64,000 nt of DNA from Mycobacterium europaeum (GTDB lineage: Bacteria; Actinomycetota; Actinomycetes; Mycobacteriales; Mycobacteriaceae), in the NCBI RefSeq assembly GCF_002102155.1, contig NZ_LQOU01000006.1, forward strand, positions 1-64,000. Direction: 5' to 3'. Shown here one piece after another: positions 17,567-28,988 of this stretch (position 1 is its first letter; each line of letters begins with the position of its first letter). The position numbers and the translations under genes were made by a program. The notes under the pieces are model-generated. The model saw only the letters and a program-made list of their open reading frames with translations, was not told the origin of the DNA and ran no database searches.

Positions 17567-18853
17567 ATGATGTCCGCGAACAGTGATCGGCCCACCCGCC
17601 GGATCCTCGGCGATCGCCGGCCCCGCCGGTTGCTGATCGCCGCGCTGGTGCTTGCGGTCGTGGTGGCCGCAGTCGTGATTGCGGCATCGCTGGGTTGTTT
17701 CGGCGGCGGCTGCGGTTACCGCAGCGCGTCGCCGAAAACCGCAGGACCGGCGCAAGTCACCATCACGCCCGGCCCGGACGCGCGCGACGTCGATCCGGTC
17801 GCGCACGTGATGGTCAAGGCCGACTCGGGGACGCTCACCGACGTCCGGATGGTCAACGAGAACGGCAAGCAAGTGCAGGGCGTGATGACGCCGGACAACA
17901 CCGTGTGGAAGCCCACGGTCCCGCTGGGCTACGCCCGCACCTACACGCTGACGGTCGCCAGTCGCGGCCCCAGCGGCGTTGCTTCGCACCAGGTTTCGTC
18001 CTTTTCGACGCTCAAACCGTCGAACCAGACCAAGGTCTCGTTCACCACCACGTCGGAGGCCGCGCTCAAGGACGGCGGGACATACGGTGTCGGGACGGTG
18101 GTCGTGGCCCACTTCGACGAGCAGATCGGCGACCGGGCCGCCGCCGAGCGGCAACTGGCCGTGACCACCGACCCCAAGGTGCAGGGCTCGTGGTTCTGGG
18201 TCGACACCCAAACCGCCCACTGGCGGCCGGAGCACTACTACGCCCCCGGCACGACCGTCACCGCCGAGGCCAAGATCTACGGAATCGGCCTGGGCAACGG
18301 CCTATTCGGGCAGGACGACACCAAAGTGTCGTTCCGGATCGGCGACGCGCATGTGTCCATCGCCGACGATGCCACCAAACAAGTCAGCGTCTTCAACAAC
18401 GGCACGTTGATGCGCACGATGCCCACCTCGATGGGGATGGGCGGCACCGAAAACGTCGGCGGTAAGAGCATTTCGCTGTGGACGCCGCCGGGCATCTATA
18501 CCGTCCTCGACAAGGGCAACCCCGTCGTCATGGACTCCTCGACGTTCGGCCTGCCCAAGAACTCGCGCCTGGGCTATCGCGAAACCATCAACTACGCCAC
18601 CCGGATCAGCACCGACGGCATCTACCTGCACGAGCTCGACGCCACGGTGTGGGCGCAGGGGCATCGGGACACCTCGCACGGATGCCTGAACCTCAACGCC
18701 GACAACGCGAAGTGGTTCTACGACTTCTCGGTGCCCGGGGATGTGGTCGAGGTTCGCAACAGCGGTGGCCCGCCGTTGACGCTGGCGCAGAACGGCGACT
18801 GGACGCTCAGCTGGGACGACTGGCGCAAAGGCAGCGCCCTGAAGCCGACCTGA
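17567..18853 (+). CDS. L,D-transpeptidase (YkuD) with Ig-like domains, membrane anchored
   Basis: Of 428 residues, an N-terminal transmembrane segment (RLLIAALVLAVVVAAVVIAA, about 25-45) precedes a short Cys/Gly-rich turn. Two Ig-like domains follow (about 60-270), then the YkuD catalytic domain with SHGCLNL, where His371 and Cys373 are catalytic. These enzymes make 3→3 cross-links in peptidoglycan outside the membrane and can be inhibited by carbapenems. The architecture is that of the mycobacterial Ldt family. Start ATG-ATG at 17567/17570 has AAGGAT 11-14 nt upstream; an ATG at 17493 would add 25 residues and cannot be excluded. Confidence 0.93.
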   Translation: MMSANSDRPTRRILGDRRPRRLLIAALVLAVVVAAVVIAASLGCFGGGCGYRSASPKTAGPAQVTITPGPDARDVDPVAHVMVKADSGTLTDVRMVNENGKQVQGVMTPDNTVWKPTVPLGYARTYTLTVASRGPSGVASHQVSSFSTLKPSNQTKVSFTTTSEAALKDGGTYGVGTVVVAHFDEQIGDRAAAERQLAVTTDPKVQGSWFWVDTQTAHWRPEHYYAPGTTVTAEAKIYGIGLGNGLFGQDDTKVSFRIGDAHVSIADDATKQVSVFNNGTLMRTMPTSMGMGGTENVGGKSISLWTPPGIYTVLDKGNPVVMDSSTFGLPKNSRLGYRETINYATRISTDGIYLHELDATVWAQGHRDTSHGCLNLNADNAKWFYDFSVPGDVVEVRNSGGPPLTLAQNGDWTLSWDDWRKGSALKPT

Positions 18854-18923
18854 AGCCAACCTGACGCCGATGTGACGCAGCCCATTCGTCACCTGCATTT
18901 GTGGTCTGCTTCACAATAAACTC

Positions 18924-18959
18924 TTGACTCGTTCCAATTAAGTGCGTCATATTGGTGCG
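18924..18959 (+). promoter_or_regulatory. furA promoter, leaderless, with AT-rich FurA operator region
   Basis: TTGACT (18924-18929) and TCATAT (18947-18952) are spaced 17 nt, and the GTG start of furA is 7 nt after the -10 box. Transcription would therefore begin on the start codon, as reported for furA of M. tuberculosis and M. smegmatis. The segment around the -10 (CCAATTAAGTGCGTCATATTGG) is AT-rich against a GC-rich background, consistent with the known autoregulatory FurA binding there. Confidence 0.7.
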
Positions 18960-19400
18960 GTGGCACCGACCGCCGATTACGCGGAACGACTGCGGATGGC
19001 CGATCTGCGGGTGACCCGTCCCAGGGTCGCCGTGCTGGAGGCGGTGGACGCCCACCCGCACGCCGACACCGAGACCATCTTCTCGGCGGTGCGCGTCGGC
19101 CTGCCCGACGTCTCCCGCCAGGCCGTCTATGACGTCCTCAACGCGTTGAGCACGGTGGGTCTGGTCCGCCGGATCCAGCCCTCCGGGTCGGTCGCCCGCT
19201 ACGAGTCGCGAGTCGGCGACAACCACCACCATGTGGTGTGCCGGTCCTGCGGCGTGATCGCCGACATCGACTGCGCGGTCGGTGCCGCTCCCTGCCTCAC
19301 CCCGTCCGACGAGAACGAAGTTCTCGACGGTTTCGTCCTGGACGAGGCCGAGGTCATCTATTGGGGCGTGTGCCCCGACTGTTCGACCGCAGATGCCTAG
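18960..19400 (+). CDS. furA: FurA, Fur-family repressor of furA-katG
   Basis: The 146 residues form a winged-helix DNA-binding half (LRVTRPRVAVLEAVDAHPHA; DVSRQAVYDVLNAL) and a C-terminal metal-binding/dimer half with NHHHVVCRSCG and CPDC, the structural zinc cysteines. In mycobacteria FurA represses its own gene and katG and is inactivated by oxidation. The GTG at 18960 is preferred to one six codons upstream because it starts exactly at the predicted transcription start and matches the length of M. tuberculosis FurA. katG follows 34 nt downstream. Confidence 0.95.
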   Translation: MAPTADYAERLRMADLRVTRPRVAVLEAVDAHPHADTETIFSAVRVGLPDVSRQAVYDVLNALSTVGLVRRIQPSGSVARYESRVGDNHHHVVCRSCGVIADIDCAVGAAPCLTPSDENEVLDGFVLDEAEVIYWGVCPDCSTADA

Positions 19401-19422
19401 CTCGCAGCCCAATCACCCCTAA

Positions 19423-21675
<2,253 letters not shown>

Positions 21676-21693
21676 CGCCCGGATACGACGCGA

Positions 21694-21722
21694 CGCCCCG
21701 CGGGCCCTCGGCTCGCGGGGCG
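21694..21722. terminator. GC hairpin after katG
   Basis: CGCCCCGCG (21694-21702) pairs perfectly with CGCGGGGCG (21714-21722) across an 11-nt loop. It begins 18 nt after the katG stop and 22 nt after the convergent DUF1906 stop. No U-tract follows, as is common for mycobacterial terminators. Confidence 0.55.
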
Positions 21723-21744
21723 CCGTGCGCCGGGTGCGGCTCGC

Positions 21745-22551
21745 TCAGCGCGCGAGGTCCCACTGGCCGAAATCCGGCGCGAGCACGTCGTCGATATCGA
21801 CGTTGATCCCGCCGAGGAGCGGACTCGGGTTCGACGGGCTGTTCACCACGGCCTGGTAGAGCACGGCCGCGGGTTCGCGGGCGCCGTGCGACCACGATTT
21901 CGTCTGCCACGCCCACCGATGCCCCGCACTGCTCGAGTTGCCGATGACGCCGTCCCGGATCGCCCACCCGCACGCGTGGGCATGCCCGTAGATGCCGGTG
22001 CGTCCCACCCCCAACGCGGAGTTGATCCCCCGAAACCATTGGACGGCAACGCTGTTCCAGGTGTTCTCGTCGATGTCGTCGTCGACGCTGAAGAAGATCG
22101 GCGCCGATGCCGGGCCCCCGGCCGCGCCGTGCAGTCGCTGGGCCGTCTGGGCATCCGCGACGCCGCCGTCGAAACCGCGGGTGTAATCGGACGGGTCCGG
22201 CCAGCCGGGTTTGCCGTACTGGAAATTGCTGACGATGTGCAGGCCCGCCGCCCGCAGCGCGTCGGCATACGCGCGGGTGAGCGGTTTCGCCTCGAAGTTG
22301 GCCCCCGCCCGCGACTCCGACACGTAGTTCACCACGCCGTCATAACCCGCCGACCTGATCTCGTCCGGCGAGATCCTGCGCTCGGCGAAATCGATCAGCC
22401 GCATGTCGGCGGCGCGTGCCTTCGGCGCCGCCGGATTGGCGGCGAGCGCTCCCAAGCCGAGGAAGGCCGGCGCCGCGGCGAATTTCAGCGCGTCGCGTCT
22501 CGATACCGATCGCCGCCGGCCGCGTTCGTCTGATGCAGCCGAATACTGCAT
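21745..22551 (-). CDS. Tat-exported DUF1906 glycoside-hydrolase-like protein (Rv2525c-type)
   Basis: Of 268 residues, a twin-arginine signal (SRRDALKFAAAPAFLGLGAL, about 17-36) is followed by AKARAADMRLIDFAERRIS and a TIM-barrel-like DUF1906 domain (GYDGVVNYVSES, FQYGKPGW, FFSVDDDID, IGIYGHAH-like segment). The best-known relative is Rv2525c, a Tat substrate of the cell envelope with a glycosidase-like fold and unproven activity. The acidic FSVDDDIDE stretch sits where the catalytic carboxylates of GH25-like folds lie. The start has TACCAT 6 nt upstream (22558-22563), so it is probably leaderless. Confidence 0.88.
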   Translation of the reverse strand: MQYSAASDERGRRRSVSRRDALKFAAAPAFLGLGALAANPAAPKARAADMRLIDFAERRISPDEIRSAGYDGVVNYVSESRAGANFEAKPLTRAYADALRAAGLHIVSNFQYGKPGWPDPSDYTRGFDGGVADAQTAQRLHGAAGGPASAPIFFSVDDDIDENTWNSVAVQWFRGINSALGVGRTGIYGHAHACGWAIRDGVIGNSSSAGHRWAWQTKSWSHGAREPAAVLYQAVVNSPSNPSPLLGGINVDIDDVLAPDFGQWDLAR

Positions 22552-22572
22552 CGCGCGATGGTAACAAACAGC

Positions 22573-24126
22573 TCAGAACCGGTGCTCGGCCTCGATGAAC
22601 CGGGCGGCGCGCTCTCCGATGACGACACAGGGAGCCATGGTGTTGCCACTGGTGATTCGCGGCATTATCGATGCGTCCGCGATGCGCAGGTTCTCGATGC
22701 CGTACACCTTCAGGCGTCCGTCGACGACCGACATGGGATCGCGACCCATCTTCGCCGTCCCCGATTCGTGCCAATAAGTGGTGACCGCGTTGCGCAGATA
22801 ACCTTCCAGTTCAGTGCCCGAGAGATCACCCGGCATGACTTCGCGGGCGACGAAGGGCCGGAGTTCGGCGAAATTCCCGATTTCGCGCAGAGTTTCCACG
22901 CAGGCGATGGCGGTTTTCAGATCGTCGGGGTCCGACAGAGCATTTGCTTCGATGCGAATCGGGTCGGCCGGATGAGGCCCCGACAACCGCAGGCGACCGC
23001 GGCTTTTGGGGTGCGTCGGCGAGCCGAACAAGATCCAACTGTTGGTCGGCAGGCCATATCTCGCGACGTTCTCGGGGGTCGCCTTGGGAAATGGGCCTAA
23101 GCAGGCGAAGAGATCGGGGCCCTGAATGTCGGCCGCCCCCGAGTCCCAGAACATCGTCGCCCCGACCTGGGTGCCGGTCTGCACGGTCTCGGGAAACTCC
23201 CACACGCAGTCGAACCCGAAGTGATCCTGAAAGTTGCGTCCGACTCCGGGCAAATGCTGCCGAACTGTGATTCCGACGCGCCGCAATTCCTCGCTGTCGC
23301 CCACGCCGGACTGCATCAGCACCTTGGGCGTGTGGATCGCGCCCAACGACAACACGACCTCCGCCTCGGCGGCCACCTGATGAGCCGCACCCCCGTGCAG
23401 GACTTCGACGCCCGCCGCCCGGCCACCCCGGAAGACCACGCCGGTGACGAGCGCGTGCGGCAACACCGTCAGGTTCGGCCGCCGCAGCAGCGGGCCGACA
23501 TAGGTGCGGAACACGGACTCGCGCCTGCCGTTGCGGCTGCGCAGGTCGGCGATGGCGGCGCCGCGCGCATTTTCCATCAGGCGACCGTTCGGGCTCTGGT
23601 AGGTGGGGATGCCGTGACCCCGCGCTGCGTCCAGCACCGTCGGTGCGAGCGGATGCCTGTCGGATGCCGGCTCGACGAACACCGGTCCGCCCCTGCCCCG
23701 ATGATCCGGTTCGCCGGTGCCCTGCCAGTCCTCGATTTGCCGATACAGCTCCAGGACCGGCGCGTACCCCCAGGCCGGCTCGCCTGATTCGGCCGCGAAG
23801 TGGTCCCAGTCGCCACGGTGCCCGCGGGCCCACACCATCAAATTGATGCTGGACCCGCCGCCCAGCACTTTGCCCATCGAGAACGGGATGGAGCGTCCGT
23901 GTAGCCGCGGGTCGGGCTCGGACACGAAACCCCAGTCGCGGTCGCTCCCCAGATTGGACGGCCATTGGCTCGCCTCGGTCACGCCGGGATGGTCGTCCGA
24001 GCCGCCCGCTTCCAGCAGCAGCACCTTTACGTCGGGATTCTCCGCCAGGCGGGCGGCGACCACTGACCCCGAAGACCCGGCGCCACACACGATGACGTCG
24101 TAACGCGGTTCCAAAACAGTACCCAC
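22573..24126 (-). CDS. GMC-family FAD oxidoreductase (choline dehydrogenase-like)
   Basis: The 517 residues begin with the FAD motif YDVIVCGAGSSGSVVAARLA. The GMC signature 1 region follows (GKVLGGGSSINLMVWARGH), and the catalytic His is in TTYWHESGTAKMG near the C-terminus. GMC enzymes oxidise alcohols to aldehydes with FAD. Substrate cannot be read; close families act on alkanols, choline or polyethylene glycol. The GTG start has GAGGAG 5 nt upstream. A perfect palindrome lies 23 bp upstream of the start and probably controls the gene. Confidence 0.9.
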   Translation of the reverse strand: MGTVLEPRYDVIVCGAGSSGSVVAARLAENPDVKVLLLEAGGSDDHPGVTEASQWPSNLGSDRDWGFVSEPDPRLHGRSIPFSMGKVLGGGSSINLMVWARGHRGDWDHFAAESGEPAWGYAPVLELYRQIEDWQGTGEPDHRGRGGPVFVEPASDRHPLAPTVLDAARGHGIPTYQSPNGRLMENARGAAIADLRSRNGRRESVFRTYVGPLLRRPNLTVLPHALVTGVVFRGGRAAGVEVLHGGAAHQVAAEAEVVLSLGAIHTPKVLMQSGVGDSEELRRVGITVRQHLPGVGRNFQDHFGFDCVWEFPETVQTGTQVGATMFWDSGAADIQGPDLFACLGPFPKATPENVARYGLPTNSWILFGSPTHPKSRGRLRLSGPHPADPIRIEANALSDPDDLKTAIACVETLREIGNFAELRPFVAREVMPGDLSGTELEGYLRNAVTTYWHESGTAKMGRDPMSVVDGRLKVYGIENLRIADASIMPRITSGNTMAPCVVIGERAARFIEAEHRF

Positions 24127-24148
24127 GAGTGCTCCTCACCTGAAGCTG

Positions 24149-24166
24149 GGTATAGCTTTCTATACC
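24149..24166. promoter_or_regulatory. Perfect palindrome upstream of the GMC oxidoreductase gene
   Basis: GGTATAG-CTTT-CTATACC is a perfect inverted repeat with 7-bp arms. Each arm also holds a -10-like TATA core. It is typical in size of a TetR- or GntR-type operator. It is 23 bp from the GTG of the oxidoreductase. No regulator gene is next to it. Confidence 0.5.
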
Positions 24167-24284
24167 GTGTTGCACGGGTAGGGCAGACCAACGGTTCAAT
24201 CCGCTTCGGTGCCGGGTGGCATGATCTTTGCGTGCCGGATTTCCGTCAGAGCGATGACACGGCGGCCGGTGACGTCCGAGCTCG

Positions 24285-24330
24285 TTGCGCTCGATTAGGT
24301 AATCGAACTATAGTCTGGACACATGTCCAG
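24285..24330 (+). promoter_or_regulatory. Promoter, operator-like palindrome and leaderless 12-codon ORF before the GT4 gene
   Basis: TTGCGC (24285-24290) and TATAGT (24309-24314) are 18 nt apart, a good SigA-type promoter. The -10 lies in the palindrome ACTATAGT. Immediately downstream, CTGGACA-CA-TGTCCAG (24315-24330) is a perfect 7-bp inverted repeat over the expected transcription start. It contains an ATG at 24323, 8 nt after the -10, that opens a 12-codon frame (MSSLLSRSSGAR). The main gene starts 94 nt further on. This could be a repressor-controlled promoter with a translated leader. Confidence 0.5.
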
Positions 24331-24416
24331 TTTGCTGTCACGGAGTTCGGGAGCCCGTTGACCGCGATGGGTTCGGCGTTGTTCCGCGGTCATTCACCAG
24401 CAAAGAAGAGTTGAGT

Positions 24417-25682
24417 ATGCGAATTGCCCTGCTGTCCTACCGTAGTAAAACCCATTGCGGCGGACAGGGCGTCTACGTGCGCCATCTCAGCCACGGTCTG
24501 GTGGAACTCGGTCACGACGTCGAGGTGTTCTCCGGCCAGCCCTACCCCGACCTGCTCGACCCCCGGGTGCGGCTGACCAAGGTGCCGAGCCTGGATCTCT
24601 ACCGCGAACCCGACCCGTTCCGCGTGCCGCGGCCCAGCGAGATCCGCGACTCGATCGACCTGCTGGAACTGCTCACCACGTGGACCGCGGGCTTCCCCGA
24701 ACCGCGGACATTCACCATGCGCGCCGCGCGGTTACTGGCCGGCCGGATGGCCGATTTCGATGTCGTCCACGACAACCAGAGCCTGGGCACCGGCCTGCTT
24801 CGGATCGCCGCCGCGGGACTGCCGGTGGTGGCGACCGTGCATCACCCCATCACCCGTGACCGGGTGCTCGATCTGGCCGCTGCGCGGTGGTGGCGAAAAC
24901 CGTTGGTGCAGCGATGGTATGGGTTCCTGGCGATGCAGCAGCAGGTGGCCCGTCAGATCCCGGACCTGCTGACGGTTTCCTCGTCGTCGGCGGCCGACAT
25001 CGTCAGCGACTTCGGTGTCTCGCCGGAGCAGCTGCACGTGGTGCCGCTGGGCGTCAACACCGAGCTGTTCAAGCCGGGGTCGCGCCCCCGGCATCGAGGG
25101 CGGATCATCGCCATCGCCAGCGCAGATACCCCGCTCAAGGGTGTGCGCACCCTCCTGCACGCGGCCGCGCGGTTGCGCACGAGTAGGGACCTGGAGCTGC
25201 GGCTCGTCGCGAAGGTCGAACCCAACGGCCCGACCCACAAACTCATCGCCGAGCTCGGCATCTCCGACATCGTCCACATCACCAGCGGGCTTTCCGACGC
25301 CGAGCTTGCCGCGCTGTTCGCGTCGGCCGATGTCGCCTGCATTCCCTCGCTCTACGAAGGGTTTTCGCTGCCCGCGGTGGAGGCCATGGCCAGTGGCACG
25401 CCGATCGTGGCCAGCCGGGTCGGCGCGCTTCCCGAAGTCCTCGGCACCGACGGCGCGTGCGCCGAGCTGGTACCGCCCGCCGACGTCGATGCGCTCACCC
25501 GCGCGCTCGGTGACCTGCTGGATTCACCGGAGAAGCGACGGAGTCTGGGCAAGGCCGGACGAACCCGCGCGGTCGACGTGTTCAGCTGGGAGGCGGTGGC
25601 CGCTCAAACCGTCCGGGTCTACGAGCGGGCGATCGCACGCAACGCCGCCCCCGCCGCGGCCGAAGGCCAGGCGCAATGCTGA
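24417..25682 (+). CDS. GT4-family glycosyltransferase
   Basis: The 421 residues have a GT-B fold: MRIALLSYRSKTHCGGQGVY (glycine-rich acceptor loop), VHDNQSLGTG, the linker VVPLGVNTELF, and the GT4 donor motif EGFSLPAVE (Glu314 and Glu322). The substrate may be a lipid carrier, an inositol or a small molecule; it cannot be inferred. AGAAGAG lies 6 nt before the ATG at 24417, which decides it over a TTG two codons upstream. The stop overlaps the next start by 7 nt (ATGCTGA), indicating translational coupling to the methyltransferase. Confidence 0.9.
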   Translation: MRIALLSYRSKTHCGGQGVYVRHLSHGLVELGHDVEVFSGQPYPDLLDPRVRLTKVPSLDLYREPDPFRVPRPSEIRDSIDLLELLTTWTAGFPEPRTFTMRAARLLAGRMADFDVVHDNQSLGTGLLRIAAAGLPVVATVHHPITRDRVLDLAAARWWRKPLVQRWYGFLAMQQQVARQIPDLLTVSSSSAADIVSDFGVSPEQLHVVPLGVNTELFKPGSRPRHRGRIIAIASADTPLKGVRTLLHAAARLRTSRDLELRLVAKVEPNGPTHKLIAELGISDIVHITSGLSDAELAALFASADVACIPSLYEGFSLPAVEAMASGTPIVASRVGALPEVLGTDGACAELVPPADVDALTRALGDLLDSPEKRRSLGKAGRTRAVDVFSWEAVAAQTVRVYERAIARNAAPAAAEGQAQC

Positions 25683-26434
25683 CCGTCGATTTCGACCGGC
25701 TACGGATCGGGCCCGCGACCAAGGTCATCGACGTCGGGTGTGGGGCGGGCCGGCACGCCTTCGAGGCGTATCGGCGCGGTGCGGACGTTGTTGCATTCGA
25801 CCGCGATGCGGACGAATTGCGTTCAGTCGACACCATTCTGCGCGCGATGGCCGAGGCCGGTGAGGCGCCCGCCGGGGCGTCGGCGACGGCGGTGCTCGGT
25901 GACGCGCTGAAATTGCCGTACGCCGACGGGACGTTCGACTGCGTGATCGCGTCGGAGATCCTCGAGCACATCTTGCACGACGACGCCGCCATCGCCGAAC
26001 TGATCAGGGTGCTCAAGGTTGGCGGCACCCTGGCGGTCAGCGTTCCGCGCTGGCTCCCCGAGCAGGTGTGTTGGCTGCTGTCCGACGAATACCACAGCAA
26101 CGAGGGCGGCCACGTCCGCATCTACCGCGCCAGCGAACTGCGCGCCAAGATCCTCGATGGCGGAATGCGATTGACGCACGCTCACCACGCCCACGCGCTG
26201 CACTCCCCCTTCTGGTGGCTCAAATGCGCTGTGGGCGTGTCGAACACCGATCACCGCGCCGTGTCCGCATACCACAAACTCTTGGTGTGGGATCTGATGC
26301 AGCGGCCGAAGATAACGCAGCTGGCGGAATCGCTGCTCAATCCCCTGGTCGGCAAGAGCGTGGCGATGTACTTCGTCAAACAGCCGACCGCCGAGCGCCC
26401 AGCGACTGTGGGGTATGCAGTTGCGTCGGTCTAA
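25676..26434 (+). CDS. Class I SAM-dependent methyltransferase in the GT4 operon
   Basis: Of 252 residues, motif I VIDVGCGAGRH is at 18-27, AFDRDADEL is the acidic loop, GDALKLPYADGTFDCVIASE forms motifs II/III, and VLKVGGTLAVSVPRW is the post-motif. This is the UbiE/Methyltransf_11 type that acts on small molecules or lipids. The SAM domain begins almost at the N-terminus; the C-terminal third (ALHSPFWWLKCAVGVSNT) is aromatic-rich and may hold the acceptor. Its start overlaps the GT4 stop and its end overlaps the next gene by 20 nt, so the three genes are translated together. Confidence 0.88.
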   Translation: MLTVDFDRLRIGPATKVIDVGCGAGRHAFEAYRRGADVVAFDRDADELRSVDTILRAMAEAGEAPAGASATAVLGDALKLPYADGTFDCVIASEILEHILHDDAAIAELIRVLKVGGTLAVSVPRWLPEQVCWLLSDEYHSNEGGHVRIYRASELRAKILDGGMRLTHAHHAHALHSPFWWLKCAVGVSNTDHRAVSAYHKLLVWDLMQRPKITQLAESLLNPLVGKSVAMYFVKQPTAERPATVGYAVASV

Positions 26435-27497
26435 CCCGCCATCGGTCCCGGGTGTCCTGAGCCCGGAGCAATGCCGCCAGACCGCGCTGTCGATCGCAGC
26501 CCTCCAAGAATCCTCGGGAGCCATCCCCTGGTCTGAGGGCGGCCACACCGATCCGTGGGATCACGTCGAGTGCGCCATGGCGCTCACCGTCGCCGGACTG
26601 CTGGAACCGGCGCACGCGGCGTTCGAGTGGAGCCGCCGCACCCAGCGGCCCGACGGCTCCTGGCCCATCCAACTGCGCGCGGGGGTCGTCGAAGACGCCA
26701 ACAGCGACAGCAACTTCTGCGCCTACATCGCCACCGGTGTCTGGCACCACGTGCTCGTCACCGGTGACCGGCGCTTTGCCGCCCAGATGTGGCCGGTCGT
26801 GCACAAGGCCATTGACTTCGTCATCGACCTGCAGGTCGGCTACGGCGAGATCTGTTGGGCCCGAAGCGAAGCCGGTCCCCTGCAGGAAGCGTTGCTGACC
26901 GGCTGCGCGAGCGTCTTCCACAGCATCCGGTGCGCCTTGGCGCTCGCCGCCCTGATCGGTGAACCGCAGCCGGAGTGGGAACTGGCGCTGGGCCGCCTCG
27001 GGCACGCGATCGCCGCTCACCCCGAAGCGTTCACCGAAAAAGACCGCTACTCGATGGACTGGTATTACCCCATCCTCGGCAGCGCGTTGCGCGGGCCGGA
27101 GGCGGCCGCGCGGATCAAACAGCGGTGGGACGAGTTCGTGGTCGGCGGCCTGGGCATTCGGTGCGTAGTCGACAGGCCCTGGGTCACCGGTGCCGAGACG
27201 TGCGAGTTGGTCATGGCGCTCGACGCCATCGGCCAGCGGTCGGCAGCCCACCGGCAGTTCGGCGCGATGCAGCACTTGCGCGAAGAGGACGGCTCGTACT
27301 GGACGGGCCTGGTGTTCGCGGACGGAAAGCGGTGGCCCGAGGAGCGCACCACGTGGACGGGAGCGGCGATGATCCTCGCCGCCGACGCGCTGTCGGACAC
27401 CACCGCCGGCGCCGGGATCTTCCGCGGCCACGGGCTGCCGATGGGCCTGCAAACGGACTTCGACTGCGAATGCGTGGCCGCCGGGCCGGGTCGGTGA
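26415..27497 (+). CDS. Alpha/alpha-toroid protein (prenyltransferase/terpenoid-cyclase-like fold), role unknown
   Basis: The 360 residues carry three QW-like repeats, the hallmark of the alpha/alpha toroid of terpene cyclases and protein prenyltransferases: LQESSGAIPW (30-39), TQRPDGSWPIQ (76-86) and MQHLREEDGSYWTG (285-298). I see neither the DxDD acid motif of squalene-hopene cyclases nor an obvious zinc triad, so it should not be called a prenyltransferase or cyclase on this evidence. The fold also occurs in glycosidase-like proteins, and TDPWDHVECAMAL near 45-57 and KDRYSMDWYYPI would suit a sugar cleft. Tight overlap with the GT4 and methyltransferase genes implies one pathway. Confidence 0.75.
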   Translation: MQLRRSNPPSVPGVLSPEQCRQTALSIAALQESSGAIPWSEGGHTDPWDHVECAMALTVAGLLEPAHAAFEWSRRTQRPDGSWPIQLRAGVVEDANSDSNFCAYIATGVWHHVLVTGDRRFAAQMWPVVHKAIDFVIDLQVGYGEICWARSEAGPLQEALLTGCASVFHSIRCALALAALIGEPQPEWELALGRLGHAIAAHPEAFTEKDRYSMDWYYPILGSALRGPEAAARIKQRWDEFVVGGLGIRCVVDRPWVTGAETCELVMALDAIGQRSAAHRQFGAMQHLREEDGSYWTGLVFADGKRWPEERTTWTGAAMILAADALSDTTAGAGIFRGHGLPMGLQTDFDCECVAAGPGR

Positions 27498-27506
27498 CCG
27501 TCGACT

Positions 27507-28178
<672 letters not shown>

Positions 28179-28292
28179 CTATCGTTCCCGGCGACAGCGC
28201 CGGCGCGGTGGTCGTCGTCGCCGCCGCACCATCGGGTCTGGCCGCTACACCTAAGCCCAGCGGGGGTGGCGAGACCGCTTTACGATCATGCT

Positions 28293-28964
28293 GTGCTTGC
28301 CCGCAGACTCGGTGAAATCGGTTCGGCGGCCGTCCTGACCGCGGCCGTCGTGGTGTTGCCTGCCGCGGTGCCGTCGTCCGGCATCCCGAGCGCCGCCGCG
28401 GCCAGTTGCCCCCCGGTGCAGGTGGTGTTCGCCCGCGGGCGCATGGAATCGCCGGGACCGGGGGCGCTGGGCAACGCCTTCATCAGTGCGCTGCGATCCA
28501 AGGTCAACAAGAACATCGGGGTGTATGCCGTCAACTATCCGGCCGATACCGAGGTCGCGCAGGGTGCCAACGACATGAGCCGCCATGTTCAGGACATGAT
28601 CACCAACTGCCCCAACACCCGGCTGGTGCTCGGCGGCTACTCGCTGGGGGCGGCCGTCACCGACGTCGTGCTCGCGGCACCCATCAGCGCGTTCGGTTTC
28701 GACAGCCCCCTGCCGCCCGGCGCCGATCAGCACATCGCGGCCGTGGCGTTGTTCGGCAACGGAAGCCAGTGGGTGGGGCCGATCACCAACTTCAGCCCGG
28801 TCTACAACGACCGGACCATCGAGTTGTGCCACGGCGCCGACCCCATCTGCAACCCGGCCGACCCGAATACCTGGAAAGCGAACTGGCCACAACACCTGGC
28901 CGGCGCCTACATCGATGCCGGCATGGCCAACCAGGCCGCCGATTTCGTCGCCGGCAAGCTCTGA
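28293..28964 (+). CDS. Secreted cutinase-family esterase
   Basis: The 223 residues have a signal peptide of about 38 residues ending AAAASCP. The triad is Ser117 in GGYSLGA, Asp183 in GADPIC and His201 in QHLAGAY, with the cutinase cysteines in SCPP and NCPN. It resembles the cutinase at 5.7 kb but is not a recent copy. The GTG at 28293 has TACGAT (28281-28286) 6 nt upstream, a leaderless start, and gives a normal signal peptide; longer forms would add implausible residues. Confidence 0.9.
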   Translation: MLARRLGEIGSAAVLTAAVVVLPAAVPSSGIPSAAAASCPPVQVVFARGRMESPGPGALGNAFISALRSKVNKNIGVYAVNYPADTEVAQGANDMSRHVQDMITNCPNTRLVLGGYSLGAAVTDVVLAAPISAFGFDSPLPPGADQHIAAVALFGNGSQWVGPITNFSPVYNDRTIELCHGADPICNPADPNTWKANWPQHLAGAYIDAGMANQAADFVAGKL

Positions 28965-28988
28965 CCGACGGCGGCACCGTCGAACTGC

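Noticed and set aside
15048..17687. A single 879-residue reading of the FAD/Rieske gene
   Set aside because: The first 378 residues are low-complexity Arg/Gly shadow sequence overlapping the coiled-coil gene; the FAD motif begins right after GTG 16553.
24232..24414. 60-codon open frame before the GT4 gene
   Set aside because: It has no ribosome site, no known motif and overlaps a promoter; only the 12-codon frame at 24323 is kept as a candidate.
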